NCBI RefSeq assembly: GCF_007856155.1
Contig: NZ_CP042266.1
Span: 1,116,001 to 1,180,000 of the forward strand
Source of the DNA: Streptomyces qinzhouensis
GTDB lineage: Bacteria; Actinomycetota; Actinomycetes; Streptomycetales; Streptomycetaceae
Direction: 5' to 3'
DNA: 64,000 nucleotides
The position numbers and the translations under genes are program-made. This document shows positions 34,602-45,802 of this stretch, one piece after another. The notes beneath the pieces are model-generated. The model had not been told where the DNA came from. It was given only the letters and a program-made list of their open reading frames with translations, and did no database searches. Within the stretch, counting starts at the first letter, position 1; each line of letters opens with the position of its first letter.

Positions 34602-35153
34602 ATGACCGAACCCACCACCACCGGTACCGGCCCGGGGACCGGAAGCGGCGCAGGAACCGGAAGCGGCCCGGAGAGCGGAATCCGCGCAGAGACCGGAAGC
34701 GGAACCGGCGCGAGGGCGTCGGCCGCCCCGGCTCCGGGGCCCGTGGACACCCGGCTCGTCAAAGGTCCCGGGCTGCTGCTCGTATGGCTCTACGGTGTGA
34801 TGTCGGTGGGCGCCGTCTCGCGCTCCGTCCTCCATATCCTCACCGACTTCGACCGGGCCCCGCTCGCCCATGGACTGTCGGCCGCCGCCGCCGCGGTGTA
34901 CGTGTTCATCACCTACACCCTCGTACGCGGCGGGGAAACCGCCCGCAAGGCCGGTCTGGTGTGCTGCGCGGTGGAGCTGGTGGGCGTGCTGATCGTCGGC
35001 ACCTGGACCCTGGTCGACCCGTCCGCCTTCCCGGACTCCACGGTCTGGTCCGGATACGGCTGGGGCTATGTCTTCCTGCCCGTGCTGCTGCCGGTCACCG
35101 GCCTGCTGTGGCTGCGCCGATCGCGTACGCGGCCGGCGCCCGCCCGAGGGTAA
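34602..35153 (+). CDS. Integral membrane protein with Gly/Thr/Ser-rich N-terminus
   Basis: 183 residues. The first 45 are a low-complexity run (TGTGPGTGSGAGTGSGPESG) encoded by degenerate accggaagcgg-like repeats; then four membrane segments (KGPGLLLVWLYGVMSVGAVS, HGLSAAAAAVYVFITYTLV, AGLVCCAVELVGVLIVGTWTLV, WGYVFLPVLLPVTGLLWL) and a short basic tail. GGGGAGG lies 6 nt before ATG 34602. It starts 2 nt after the previous membrane-protein gene. Resembles uncharacterised actinobacterial membrane proteins; no motif gives a role. Confidence 0.82.
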   Translation: MTEPTTTGTGPGTGSGAGTGSGPESGIRAETGSGTGARASAAPAPGPVDTRLVKGPGLLLVWLYGVMSVGAVSRSVLHILTDFDRAPLAHGLSAAAAAVYVFITYTLVRGGETARKAGLVCCAVELVGVLIVGTWTLVDPSAFPDSTVWSGYGWGYVFLPVLLPVTGLLWLRRSRTRPAPARG

Positions 35154-35196
35154 CGGCGGCCCCCTTCAGGCCCGGCGCCCGGCCCGGCCGCGCCGC

Positions 35197-35700
35197 TCAG
35201 GCGCTGGTGACGAACGTCCCGGCGGCGGTTTCCTTCTCCAGCGTGACCAGGATGAGCCGGGGCCCGACCTCCTCGCGGGCCACCGGCACATAGCCGTGGC
35301 TGCGGTAGAGCCGGAGATTGCCCTCACTGCGATGGCCGGTGAACAACTGGAACTTCTTCGCGGCGGACGCCGCCGCGAAATGCGCCTCGATGGCCGCGAG
35401 CAGCCGCCCGCCGAGCCCGTGGCGCTGCATCCTCGGATGGACGATGAGCTTCGAGATCTGCGCCGTACCGGTCTCGTCGATCCAGCCGCGCACCGAGGCC
35501 ACCACCTCGTCACCGAGCCGGGCGACCAGCGCATGGCCCTGGGCGAGCTCGGCCCGGACGCCCCCCAGCGACTGGGTGAGCGGCTCGATGGCGTAGTCGC
35601 CGTAGATCGCCGCCTCGGACTGGTAGCAGAGGTATTGGAGCTTGAGGATCTGCTCCGCGTCCTGCGCCGTCGCCGCTGAGATGGTCACGCTCATGCCCAT
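35197..35700 (-). CDS. GNAT family N-acetyltransferase
   Basis: 167 residues with a standard GNAT fold: MSVTISAATAQDAEQILKLQYLCYQSE at the start, then the CoA-binding VHPRMQRHGLGGRLLAAIEAHF (R-x-x-G-x-G/A), and LYRSHGYVPV near the end. QISKLIVHP before the loop is the usual beta strand. Substrate unknown. ATG 35700 lies 9 nt after GGGAGG; ATG 35694 is an alternative. Just downstream of the sigma-factor gene on the same strand. Confidence 0.85.
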   Translation of the reverse strand: MGMSVTISAATAQDAEQILKLQYLCYQSEAAIYGDYAIEPLTQSLGGVRAELAQGHALVARLGDEVVASVRGWIDETGTAQISKLIVHPRMQRHGLGGRLLAAIEAHFAAASAAKKFQLFTGHRSEGNLRLYRSHGYVPVAREEVGPRLILVTLEKETAAGTFVTSA

Positions 35701-35738
35701 GCGCGCATGCCTCCCGCTCACCTGTCCCTACCGGTTGT

Positions 35739-36302
35739 CTAACGCTCCTTTCCCCCATGTTCAGGAGCCGCAACCTCCGCCGTAAGCATTCTGCGCAGAC
35801 ATGCCAGGCAACGGGAACGTATCGGCCCTAGACTCCCCTGTGAGATATTCAACTCTCCTGCGATTTCACGGTATGTGGAGTCTTGGGGCGACAACATCGC
35901 AGAAAGCAGACGGGGGCAGTCACCCGGCGTACGGGCGACCGCCGACCGGACCTCACGGCAGGTCTCCGCCCGCAGGGCCGCCCCCTCCGCGCTCTCCCCC
36001 TGCGCGACCGGCCCGGAGCCGTAGGACACCCCCTCGGCGAGCGGTCGCTCCCGCGCCGTCCTGCGTCGGGCCCGCCGTGCCTCGGCCCGCACCACGGCCC
36101 GTACCCACCGGGCCGGATCCCCCGGCGGCCCTGCCCGGTCGAGCCGTTCGAACAGCTTCACCCAGACGGCCTGTTCCAGATCCCCGGCGTCGGCCCCGGT
36201 ACCGGGTGCCTCGGCCGTCGCCTCCGCGGCGACCAGCGGGCCGAGGGCGGCGACCATCTCCGCCGCCGGTGCGCCCGGGGCTCCGGCTGCGCGAAGCGTC
36301 AT
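35739..36302 (-). CDS. Sigma-70 family RNA polymerase sigma factor (ECF-like)
   Basis: 187 residues. The N-terminal part matches region 2 loosely (DAGDLEQAVWVKLFERLDRAGPPGDPARWVRAVVRAEARRARRR), where ECF sigmas bind core enzyme and the -10 element. The C-terminal part has a region 4 helix-turn-helix (LLSAMLSPQDSTYREIAGELNISQGSLGPIRSRCLACLRRML) for -35 recognition. The middle linker holds acidic and Ser/Gly-rich sequence. No anti-sigma factor gene adjoins, so control may be transcriptional. It lies upstream of an acetyltransferase gene on the same strand with 38 nt between. Confidence 0.82.
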   Translation of the reverse strand: MTLRAAGAPGAPAAEMVAALGPLVAAEATAEAPGTGADAGDLEQAVWVKLFERLDRAGPPGDPARWVRAVVRAEARRARRRTARERPLAEGVSYGSGPVAQGESAEGAALRAETCREVRSAVARTPGDCPRLLSAMLSPQDSTYREIAGELNISQGSLGPIRSRCLACLRRMLTAEVAAPEHGGKER

Positions 36303-36397
36303 AACGGCAGGGACGTGCCGCCGTCCGGGCCGGTTGTCCGGCGGCGGCCCCCCTCACCCGTACGAGGGACCGCTCCCCCGAAAGCGGCGGCGGCGTC

Positions 36398-37615
36398 TCA
36401 GTCCCGAACGGCGTCCGCCGCGGCCAGCAGGCCCGTATCGGGGTGGTCGGTGAAGATGCCGTCGATCCCCGTGGCGAAATAGCGGCGGTAGGCACCGAAG
36501 ACGTCGCCGTACCCGTTGGGGTCGATGCCCGGGGTCGTGGTGTCCAGGTCGCGCCGGAAATCGGCCGGCAGGAAGGCGTTCTCGTTGCGCAGGGTGTACG
36601 GATGGAGGATCAGGCCCCGCCGGTGGGCGTCCCGTACCAGGGTGGTCGGGGTGCCGAGCCTGCCGTCCGGACCCTTGGGGATGACCAGGTCGAGCGTGGG
36701 GCCGATGCCCTGGGCGTAGGAGGCGATCCACTTCAGCCCCCGCGGGGTGATCAGATCGGCCACCGTCCGCGGGTCGCCCGCCTCGACGAAGTCCCACGGC
36801 CGGGTTCCGGCACCGGACAGCAGCACCACCCGCGGCGCGTCCACCAGCCCGGCCATCCGCCGCATGCTGCTCGGCTCGAAGGACTGGAGGAAGACCGGGG
36901 CGTCGCGGCCGTCCCGGCCGTACCGGCGCAGCAGCCGGGCCAGCGGCTCCTCCAGGCCCAGGCCGAGCTTCCGGAAGTAGGTGGGGTGTTTGGTCTCCGC
37001 GTGCAGCCATACCGGCCGGCCCCGGCGGCGTCCTTCGCGGTCCGCCCACTGGAGGACCTCCTCGAAGGTGGGCACCGTCCAGCGGCCGTCGTAGAGGGTG
37101 TTGTCCGGCCGGACGCCCGGGATTCGCTCGGTCGCCCGCAGCGTCTTCAGCTCGGCCAGGGTGAAGTCCTCGGTGAACCAGCCGGTCATCGCCGTGCCGT
37201 CGACCGTCTTCGTGGTACGGCGGGCGGCGAATTCGGGGCGGTCGGCGACATCGGTGGTGCCGGTGATGTCGTTCTCGTGACGGCAGACCAGCCGGCCGTC
37301 CCGGGTGGGCACCAGATCCTGTTCGATCACATGCGCGCCCAGGTCGAGGGCGTGCTGATAGGCGCCGATGGTGTGCTCCGGGCGGTAGCCGCTGGCACCC
37401 CGGTGGGCGATGACCGTGGGGTACGGGAGATTCCGGTAGCCGCCGCGGCTCGGCCGGGCCGGACGGTCCGCGGCGGCGTGGGCCGTGCCCGCCGCCCCGC
37501 CCACCCCGGCGGCGGCCGCGCCGAGCGCCGCCGCCCCGAGCACCGTACGCCGTCCGGGCCGTGCCTGCGCGCCCTCTGTCATCTGGGTCGGGGGCATCGG
37601 GGTCATCGAGGTCAT
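36398..37615 (-). CDS. glpQ: Tat-exported glycerophosphodiester phosphodiesterase
   Basis: Hydrolyses glycerophosphodiesters released from phospholipids to glycerol-3-phosphate and an alcohol, outside the cell. 405 residues. A twin-arginine signal (GRRTVLGAAALGAAAAGVGG, cleaved after AHA) marks export of a folded enzyme. The GDPD core shows IAHRGASGYRPEHTIGAY (catalytic His and Arg-Gly), EQDLVPTRDG (metal-binding Glu/Asp), LVCRHEND, WLHAETKHPTYF, and VFLQSFEPSSM, and ends GIFTDHPDTG. Members of this length are the periplasmic GlpQ type. ATG 37615 has GAGGAG at 5 nt spacing. Confidence 0.93.
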   Translation of the reverse strand: MTSMTPMPPTQMTEGAQARPGRRTVLGAAALGAAAAGVGGAAGTAHAAADRPARPSRGGYRNLPYPTVIAHRGASGYRPEHTIGAYQHALDLGAHVIEQDLVPTRDGRLVCRHENDITGTTDVADRPEFAARRTTKTVDGTAMTGWFTEDFTLAELKTLRATERIPGVRPDNTLYDGRWTVPTFEEVLQWADREGRRRGRPVWLHAETKHPTYFRKLGLGLEEPLARLLRRYGRDGRDAPVFLQSFEPSSMRRMAGLVDAPRVVLLSGAGTRPWDFVEAGDPRTVADLITPRGLKWIASYAQGIGPTLDLVIPKGPDGRLGTPTTLVRDAHRRGLILHPYTLRNENAFLPADFRRDLDTTTPGIDPNGYGDVFGAYRRYFATGIDGIFTDHPDTGLLAAADAVRD

Positions 37616-37959
37616 CGGGACTCCTCCATCGTCGTTCGCGTCCGCCGTCCGGTCTCCGGTGCCGGTTCCGGTTCCGCCCGATAGGGGTGGATAACCGGCC
37701 GGGGTCCGACGGCCCGACGCTAGGGAGTGCCGCGGTACGGGCGGCGGCCCCCCGGCGAACAGCGGTCGAACACATGTCAACACTGAGTATCGGCGTGTAT
37801 CGAGTCCGTGAACCCGACGTGCGGGGAGGGCGGAGCCGCGAGTATCGTCCTCACCTGCACGGACCGCAGTGGTTCCGCGCCCCAGCACCACCAGCAGCAC
37901 CGCCAGCCGATCAGCCGCACGATCCGACACCGAACCAAGGTCACCGCCGGAGGCCCCCG
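37616..37959. other. Intergenic region between GDPD and acyltransferase genes
   Basis: About 345 nt between divergent genes. It must hold both promoters. No gene, RNA or clear repeat was recognised. In phosphate-starvation regulation glpQ genes often carry PhoP boxes, but I could not identify a convincing set here. Confidence 0.4.
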
Positions 37960-38634
37960 TTGTCCCGCATGTCGCTCATCAAGGCCGTCCTCGGACCGGT
38001 CCTGCGTCTGATGTTCCGGCCGCGCGTGGAGGGCGCCGACAACATTCCCGGCACCGGCCCGGTCATCCTGGCGGGCAATCACCTCACCTTCATCGACTCG
38101 ATGGTGCTGCCGCTGGTCTGCTCGCGTCCGGTGTACTTCATCGGCAAGGACGAGTACGTGACCGGAAAGGGCCTCAAGGGCAGGCTGATGGCCTGGTTCT
38201 TCACCGGTGTCGGCATGGTCCCCGTGGACCGGGACGGGGCGAACGGCGGTGTCGCCGCGCTCAACACCGGCCAGCGGCTGCTGGAGCAGGGCAAGATCTT
38301 CGGCATCTACCCCGAGGGCACCCGCTCCCCCGACGGCCGGCTCTACCGGGGCCACCCCGGGATCGCCCGGCTGACCCTGCGGACGGGCGCCCCCGTGGTG
38401 CCGTTCGCCATCATCGGCACCGACAAGCTCCAGCCCGGCGGTTCGGGGCTGCCCAGGCCCGGCCGGGTGACCGTCCGCTTCGGTACGGCGATGGAGTTCT
38501 CCCGCTACGAGGGCATGGGCCGGAACCGCTACGTCCTGCGGGCCGTCACGGACTCGGTGATGGCCGAGGTGATGGCGCTCTCCGGGCAGGAGTACGTCGA
38601 CGTCTACGCCAGCACTGCGAAGAAGGCCGCCTGA
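37960..38634 (+). CDS. 1-acyl-sn-glycerol-3-phosphate acyltransferase family protein
   Basis: 224 residues, PlsC-like, transferring an acyl chain to lysophosphatidate or a related lipid. Visible acyltransferase blocks: NHLTFIDS (the H-x4-D catalytic pair), GMVPVDRDGANGG, FGIYPEGTRSPDGRLYRGHPGIARLTL (block III, EGTRS) and APVVPFAIIGTDKL (block IV). The N-terminus IKAVLGPVLRLMF probably sits at the membrane surface. The start is taken as TTG 37960, 6 nt after GGAGG; ATG 37969 is the alternative with poor spacing. Monocistronic, followed by a hairpin terminator. Confidence 0.9.
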   Translation: MSRMSLIKAVLGPVLRLMFRPRVEGADNIPGTGPVILAGNHLTFIDSMVLPLVCSRPVYFIGKDEYVTGKGLKGRLMAWFFTGVGMVPVDRDGANGGVAALNTGQRLLEQGKIFGIYPEGTRSPDGRLYRGHPGIARLTLRTGAPVVPFAIIGTDKLQPGGSGLPRPGRVTVRFGTAMEFSRYEGMGRNRYVLRAVTDSVMAEVMALSGQEYVDVYASTAKKAA

Positions 38635-38650
38635 TCTCGGGCACCACGAC

Positions 38651-38696
38651 AGCGAGCCGGGCCGGGAACCCTGTGGGGGTCCCGGCCCGGCTCGCT
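38651..38696. terminator. Strong hairpin after the acyltransferase gene
   Basis: About 20-bp stem beginning agcgagccgggccggga, with a single-base bulge, loop near 38672-38676. Lies between convergent genes. Confidence 0.8.
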
Positions 38697-38752
38697 GGTT
38701 CCGGGGGTGTCACCGCCGGGGGCGGCTCGCTGTTCCCGGCGGCGTCACCGCG

Positions 38753-38798
38753 TCACGGGTGCTCGACGCCGTCCTTCACGGGTGCTCGACGCCGTCCT
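38753..38798. repeat. Perfect tandem duplication (2 x 23 bp) at the exporter stop codon
   Basis: tcacgggtgctcgacgccgt plus cct, at 38753-38775 and 38776-38798. On the minus strand the first copy ends exactly with the exporter's TGA and the second repeats the same 23 nt, TGA included, just downstream. Confidence 0.92.
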
Positions 38799-40320
38799 CC
38801 AGCTTCTGGCCCCGCAGCAGGAACCAGGCCGCGACGGCGGTCGCGAACAGCACCGCCGAACCGACCGCTCCGGCCAGGTGGAAACCGTCGGCGAAGGCAT
38901 CGCGGGCGGCGGACAGCAGCTCCGCGCCCTGCTCGGACGGCAGCGCCTCCGAGGCCTCCATGGCCCCGGCCAGAGAGTCCCGGGCCCCGTCCGCGGTCTC
39001 CGCCGACACCCCTTCCGGGACGGTGAAGCCGCGGTAGACACCGGTGACGACCGAGCCCAGGACGGCGATACCGAGGGCGGCACCCAGCTCGTACGCGGTC
39101 TCCGACACCGCGGACGCGGCACCGGCCTGCTCCTTGGGCACGCTGGAGAGGATCACGTCCGCCGTCACGGTGAACGCGAAACCGGCACCGAGACCGCCGA
39201 TGAACAGGGCGGCGCCGATGGCGGGGGCGCCGGTGCTCGCGCTCAGCACCGTACAGCCGGCGAGGGCGGCACCGACGGCCGCCAGACCACCGGCGACGGT
39301 GACCCGGACGGAGAACCGCCGGGCCGCGAAACCGGCCAGCAGACCCGCTCCCACCGCACCGATCGCCGCGGGCAGTTCGATCAGACCGGCCTCCAGCGGC
39401 GACCTGCCCTGCACCAACTGGAGGAACTGCGAAAGGAAGAAGACCAGCCCGGAGAGGCCGAGGATGGTCAGCAGATCCGCCAGTACGGCCCCGGAGAAGC
39501 CCCGGTTACGGAAGAGCCGCACATCCAGCAGCGGCGAGGGCAGGGTGAGCTGCCGGCGGACGAACCACACCAGCGCCGTCGCACCGAGCGTCCCGGCCAG
39601 CAGCGCCACGGCGCCGAAACCGTGTACGGCCAGCTCCTTGATCGCGTACACCACCGCGACGATGCCCAGGAGGGAGAGCACCACACTGACCGGGTCCCAG
39701 GGGCCCGGATTCGGATTCCGCGACTCCGGCAGCAGCTTCACACCGACGAGGACCAGCAGCGCCATCACCGGCAGATTGATCAGAAAGACCGAGCCCCACC
39801 AGAAGTGCTCCAGCAGGGCGCCGCCGACCACCGGGCCGACCGCGGCACCGGCCGAGGCCGCCGCACCCCAGATACCGACCGCGATACTGCGCTCCCGGGG
39901 GTCGTGGAACAGATTCCGGATCAGCGCCAGCGTGGACGGCATCAGGGTCGCACCGGCGACACCGAGCAGCGCCCGGGCGAGAATCATCATCTCGGGGCTG
40001 GTGGCATAGGCGTTGAGGACGGAGACCGCGCCGAACGCGACCGCACCTGTCAGCAGCAGCTTCTTCCGGCCGATCCGGTCACCCAGACTGCCCATGGTGA
40101 TCAGCAGACCGGCGATGACGAAGGAGTAGATGTCGCCGATCCACAGCAACTGGGTACCGGTGGGCCGCAGATCCTCACTCAGATAGGGTGTGGCCAGACC
40201 CAGTACGGTGGCGTCGACCGCCACCAGCAGCACGGCCAGCACCAGGACGCCGAGGGCGACCCAGCGGCCGGGGGCCTTCGCGGTCTCCTCCGTCTTTGTC
40301 AGGGGGGCGGTACTGGTCAC
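38776..40320 (-). CDS. DHA2-family MFS drug exporter
   Basis: A 514-residue proton-driven exporter with about 14 membrane helices. Helix 1 is ALGVLVLAVLLVAVDATVLGLATPYL (motif D-like Asp), motif A is GSLGDRIGRKKLLL, motif C-like GVAGATLMPSTLALIRNLF and GIWGAAASAGAAVGPVVGGALLEHFWW follow. The last helix begins near AGAVGSAVLFATAVAAWFLL. DHA2 members export cationic dyes, antibiotics and toxic compounds. GTG start overlaps the tetR stop by 4 nt, so exporter and regulator are one operon. Induction by the ligand of the TetR protein is expected. Confidence 0.92.
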   Translation of the reverse strand: MTSTAPLTKTEETAKAPGRWVALGVLVLAVLLVAVDATVLGLATPYLSEDLRPTGTQLLWIGDIYSFVIAGLLITMGSLGDRIGRKKLLLTGAVAFGAVSVLNAYATSPEMMILARALLGVAGATLMPSTLALIRNLFHDPRERSIAVGIWGAAASAGAAVGPVVGGALLEHFWWGSVFLINLPVMALLVLVGVKLLPESRNPNPGPWDPVSVVLSLLGIVAVVYAIKELAVHGFGAVALLAGTLGATALVWFVRRQLTLPSPLLDVRLFRNRGFSGAVLADLLTILGLSGLVFFLSQFLQLVQGRSPLEAGLIELPAAIGAVGAGLLAGFAARRFSVRVTVAGGLAAVGAALAGCTVLSASTGAPAIGAALFIGGLGAGFAFTVTADVILSSVPKEQAGAASAVSETAYELGAALGIAVLGSVVTGVYRGFTVPEGVSAETADGARDSLAGAMEASEALPSEQGAELLSAARDAFADGFHLAGAVGSAVLFATAVAAWFLLRGQKLEDGVEHP

Positions 40321-40871
40321 TTCTCCACACTCCGTCGGGTGACACCACCGAGCAGCAGCTCGGTGATCATGAACGTATAGTCGCGGGCGGCGATCCGGCC
40401 GGACTGGATGGCCCAGGCGGCCGAGCTGATCAGCCCGAAGAGGGCCTCGGCGATCCAGACCGCCGTGAGGTCGATCCGGAACACGCCCTCCTCCTGGCCC
40501 CGCTTGACCAGGGCCACGATGCGCCGGTCCGCCCGCTGCCAGCCTTCATGGACGTCTTCGCCCTCGAACAGCTGGTTCTCGGTGACCAGGAACGCGAACA
40601 GCGGGGCGCAGCGCTCGGACTCGGCGACCAGCCGGCGCAGTGCGTCGGCCGCACTGTCCTCGTCGAGTCTCGCGGCCGAGATCGCGGTCTCCAGCTCCCG
40701 CAGGCCGTAGTCCTCCAGCGCCCGCACCAGGGTGTCCCGCCCGGCGAAGTGCCGGTGCAGGGTGGCCCGACCGATCCCCGCCGCCCGGGCGACCTCGTCC
40801 ATGGTGGCGCTGCCCTTCCGGGACAGCAGGGCGGCGGCAGCCCGGAGAACCTGCTCTCGATCCACAGTCAT
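40317..40871 (-). CDS. TetR-family repressor of the DHA2 exporter
   Basis: 184 residues. N-terminal helix-turn-helix: VLRAAAALLSRKGSATMDEVARAAGIGRATLHRHFAGRDTLV, with the recognition helix at GIGRATLHRHF. The rest is a helical ligand-binding/dimerisation domain. It starts at ATG 40871, itself inside a half-site identical to the upstream operator arm, so the protein probably represses its own operon. It is first in the operon and translationally coupled to the exporter. Confidence 0.9.
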   Translation of the reverse strand: MTVDREQVLRAAAALLSRKGSATMDEVARAAGIGRATLHRHFAGRDTLVRALEDYGLRELETAISAARLDEDSAADALRRLVAESERCAPLFAFLVTENQLFEGEDVHEGWQRADRRIVALVKRGQEEGVFRIDLTAVWIAEALFGLISSAAWAIQSGRIAARDYTFMITELLLGGVTRRSVEK

Positions 40872-40909
40872 GAGACAAGACTAGCCGACATGAGACACGA
40901 ATGTCTCAT
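40870..40909. promoter_or_regulatory. TetR operator: palindrome plus an extra half-site
   Basis: ATGAGACAcgaaTGTCTCAT at 40890-40909, an 8-bp perfect inverted repeat. The arm ATGAGACA recurs at 40870-40877, exactly 20 bp away and covering the tetR start codon. It lies between tetR and the divergent HAD-like gene. Confidence 0.8.
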
Positions 40910-40961
40910 TCGATATTCCGATGCCCCACACAGGGGGGTCGTCTCCTGGAAGGATGTGCCG

Positions 40962-41468
40962 ATGAAACCGCTGCTGTTGATCGACGTCGACGGCCCGCTG
41001 AATCCCTATGGGGGCAAGCCGGAGCGCCGTCCGGAGGGATATGGAACGCATCGGCTGCGGCCCGAGGGCTGGCACGGGGCGAAGCCGCTGCGGGTCTGGC
41101 TGAATCCGGATCACGGCCGGGAGCTGCTGGCGCTCGCGGACCGCTATGAGCTGGTGTGGGCGACGACCTGGAAGGGTGAGGCGAACCGTTGGATATCCCC
41201 GCCGCTGGGGCTGCCGGAGCTGCCGTACATCGACTGGCCGGTGATACATGGGGCGGCGCCGTACGGAACCTTCTGGAAGACCCAGTACATCCTCGACTAC
41301 GCGGCGGGGCGGCCCTTTGCCTGGCTGGACGACGACATCAGTGAGCCGGACCGGGAGTTCGTGGCCCAAAAGCACCTCGCCGCCGCCCTGCTGCTCCATG
41401 TCGATCACCGGATCGGGCTGACCCGACCGGATTTCGAGGCACTGGAGGAGTGGGCGGCGGCGCGGTAA
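40962..41468 (+). CDS. HAD-like hydrolase-fold protein
   Basis: 168 residues. MKPLLLIDVDGPLNPYGG carries the HAD nucleophile motif (DVDGPL), and WLDDDISEPDREF supplies a late acidic pair. ELVWATTWKGEANRWI fits motif II (T/S). These resemble small HAD proteins found widely in Streptomyces; the substrate is unknown. ATG 40962 follows AAGGA. It shares its upstream region with tetR and could also be affected by that regulator. Just upstream of the argH stop, convergent. Confidence 0.75.
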   Translation: MKPLLLIDVDGPLNPYGGKPERRPEGYGTHRLRPEGWHGAKPLRVWLNPDHGRELLALADRYELVWATTWKGEANRWISPPLGLPELPYIDWPVIHGAAPYGTFWKTQYILDYAAGRPFAWLDDDISEPDREFVAQKHLAAALLLHVDHRIGLTRPDFEALEEWAAAR

Positions 41469-41520
41469 GAGCCGGCGCTGTAGGAGCTGAGGGGTTGGAG
41501 GGCTGCTCCGGTTGCCGGGG

Positions 41521-44221
<2,701 letters not shown>

Positions 44222-44233
44222 GGGCTTCTCCTT

Positions 44234-44266
44234 AACGATGCATTCGGTGATGGCATAAGTATGCAT
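44234..44266 (-). promoter_or_regulatory. ARG boxes upstream of argG
   Basis: gatggcataagtatgcat (44249-44266) is an imperfect palindrome very like the box before argC (gatggcatgactatacgc); a second half-conserved box lies at 44234-44248. Adjacent boxes suit binding by an ArgR hexamer. Confidence 0.65.
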
Positions 44267-44367
44267 GATCCCGTATGTTTCGTCAACGCCCCCGTTCGGC
44301 GGAGCGCGGGCCCGGACGGACCGGCTCCGGGCGCGGGGCCGACGGGGTGTGCGTACGGTCGGGAGAC

Positions 44368-45147
44368 ATGCGCCGCCGCCTCGTTCCGCTCTCCGTCCTT
44401 CTGCTGCTCACGGCGGGGACGGTCGCCGTCACCCCATCGCCGCCCCCGTCGGTCGCCGCGCCCGTGCCGGCGGTCGCGGCCGTGCCGGCACCGGTCGAAC
44501 CGGCGCCGGACGCTCCCCTGCCGGAGCGGATGGCGGATACCGGCGGGGGCACGCAGTTGATCACCGCGGTGGCGCCGGATACCGGGTCCACCGCGGGCCG
44601 GGTGGTGTGGTGGGACCTGGGGGCGGACGGCCGGTGGAGCGAGGCGGGGTCGGCGCCCGCGCGGTTCGGGGCGAACGGGCTGGTGGCGGGCGGGGAGCGG
44701 GTTCAGGGCACATCGACCACGCCGACGGGGCTGTACGACCTGCCGTACGCCTTCGGTATCGCGCCCGCGCCGGAGGGGGCCGGCTATCCGTACCGGCCGG
44801 TGACCGACCGGTCGTACTGGTGCCAGGACAACGACTCCGCTTCGTACAACCGCTGGGTGGAGGGTTTGCCGGCGGACTGCCGGGCGGCGGAGGCGGAGCG
44901 CATGCTCGACTACGGCGTTCAGTACGCCCATGGGCTGGTCGTGGGCTTCAACTACGACCGGCCGGTGCGGGGCCGGGGGGCCGGGATCTTCCTTCATGTG
45001 AACGGGGAGGGCCCGACGGCGGGCTGTGTCTCCGTACCTGCTGACGCCATGGCCCGGATTCTGGCCTGGGTGGATCCCGGGCGGGGGCCGCATATCGCCG
45101 TGGGAACGGAGTCGGGGCCCACGGCCGTCACGCGTGGATCAGCGTGA
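44368..45147 (+). CDS. Secreted L,D-transpeptidase-fold (YkuD-like) protein
   Basis: 259 residues. N-terminal signal peptide [23 protein letters not shown] followed by a Pro/Ala/Val-rich linker. The catalytic domain starts near [18 protein letters not shown] and ends with the L,D-transpeptidase-like motif [19 protein letters not shown], in which His and Cys form the catalytic pair. [12 protein letters not shown] is also typical. Likely remodels peptidoglycan, probably in the cell wall or as a secreted enzyme. Start ATG 44368 has GGGAG close by. It lies on the opposite strand from its arg neighbours, an insertion in the arg cluster. Its stop codon is inside a terminator stem. Confidence 0.83.
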   Translation: MRRRLVPLSVLLLLTAGTVAVTPSPPPSVAAPVPAVAAVPAPVEPAPDAPLPERMADTGGGTQLITAVAPDTGSTAGRVVWWDLGADGRWSEAGSAPARFGANGLVAGGERVQGTSTTPTGLYDLPYAFGIAPAPEGAGYPYRPVTDRSYWCQDNDSASYNRWVEGLPADCRAAEAERMLDYGVQYAHGLVVGFNYDRPVRGRGAGIFLHVNGEGPTAGCVSVPADAMARILAWVDPGRGPHIAVGTESGPTAVTRGSA

Positions 45148-45161
45148 CGGCCGTGGGCCCC
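45114..45161. terminator. 20-bp hairpin containing a stop codon
   Basis: Perfect 20-bp stem (45114-45133 with 45142-45161), loop of 8 nt; the transpeptidase TGA (45145-45147) is in the right arm. It lies between convergent genes and could end both transcripts. Confidence 0.82.
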
Positions 45162-45195
45162 AGTCGGCATCGGCGTTCTGTCGGCCGGCTCGCGG

Positions 45196-45795
45196 TCAGC
45201 GGGCTCCCTGGGCGAGCCTGAGCAGATGGTCGGCGAGCGCTTGGCCGCCGACCGGATCCCGGCTGATCAGCAGCAGGGTGTCGTCTCCGGCGATGGTGCC
45301 GAGGATGTCGTGCAGTTCGGCCTGGTCGATGGCCGATGCGAGGAACTGGGCCGCTCCTGGTGGGGTGCGGAGCACGACCAGATTCGCCGATGCTTCGGCG
45401 GAGATCAGCAGTTCGCCGGAGAGCCGGCGCATCCGCTCTTCTTTGGCTGATTCTCCCAGGGGTGCCTGGGGGGTTCGGAAGCCGCCTTCGCTGGGGACCG
45501 CGTAGATCAGCTCACCACCGGTGTTGCGGATCTTCACGGCCCCCAGTTCGTCGAGGTCTCGGGAGAGCGTTGCCTGGGTGACGCTGAGCCCGTTGTCCGC
45601 GAGCAGCTTGGCGAGCTGGCTCTGGGAACGCACCGGCTGGCGGTTGAGGATGTCCACAATCCGCCGGTGGCGGGCCATCCGGGTCTGCGGTACCGCGGGT
45701 CCGCCGGCCTCGGCCATCTGTGCTGCCACCGCGGCGGCCTGGGCATCGCGTGCGTCCCTGGCGTCCTGCGCCGCACTGTCTCGCGACTCGGTCAT
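45196..45795 (-). CDS. argR: Arginine repressor ArgR
   Basis: Arginine-responsive hexameric repressor. 199 residues: a nonconserved Ala/Gln/Asp-rich tail of about 38 residues, then the winged-helix DNA-binding domain ([48 protein letters not shown]; [11 protein letters not shown] is diagnostic), and the C-terminal domain with [20 protein letters not shown], and [16 protein letters not shown], which binds arginine and makes trimers. It starts 7 nt after argD, so it is the last gene of argCJBDR. Confidence 0.96.
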   Translation of the reverse strand: MTESRDSAAQDARDARDAQAAAVAAQMAEAGGPAVPQTRMARHRRIVDILNRQPVRSQSQLAKLLADNGLSVTQATLSRDLDELGAVKIRNTGGELIYAVPSEGGFRTPQAPLGESAKEERMRRLSGELLISAEASANLVVLRTPPGAAQFLASAIDQAELHDILGTIAGDDTLLLISRDPVGGQALADHLLRLAQGAR

Positions 45796-45802
45796 CGTCG
45801 TC

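Noticed and set aside
37616..37959. PHO box in front of the glycerophosphodiesterase gene
   Set aside because: glpQ-type genes are often PhoP-controlled, but I could not pick out a run of direct repeats matching the consensus.
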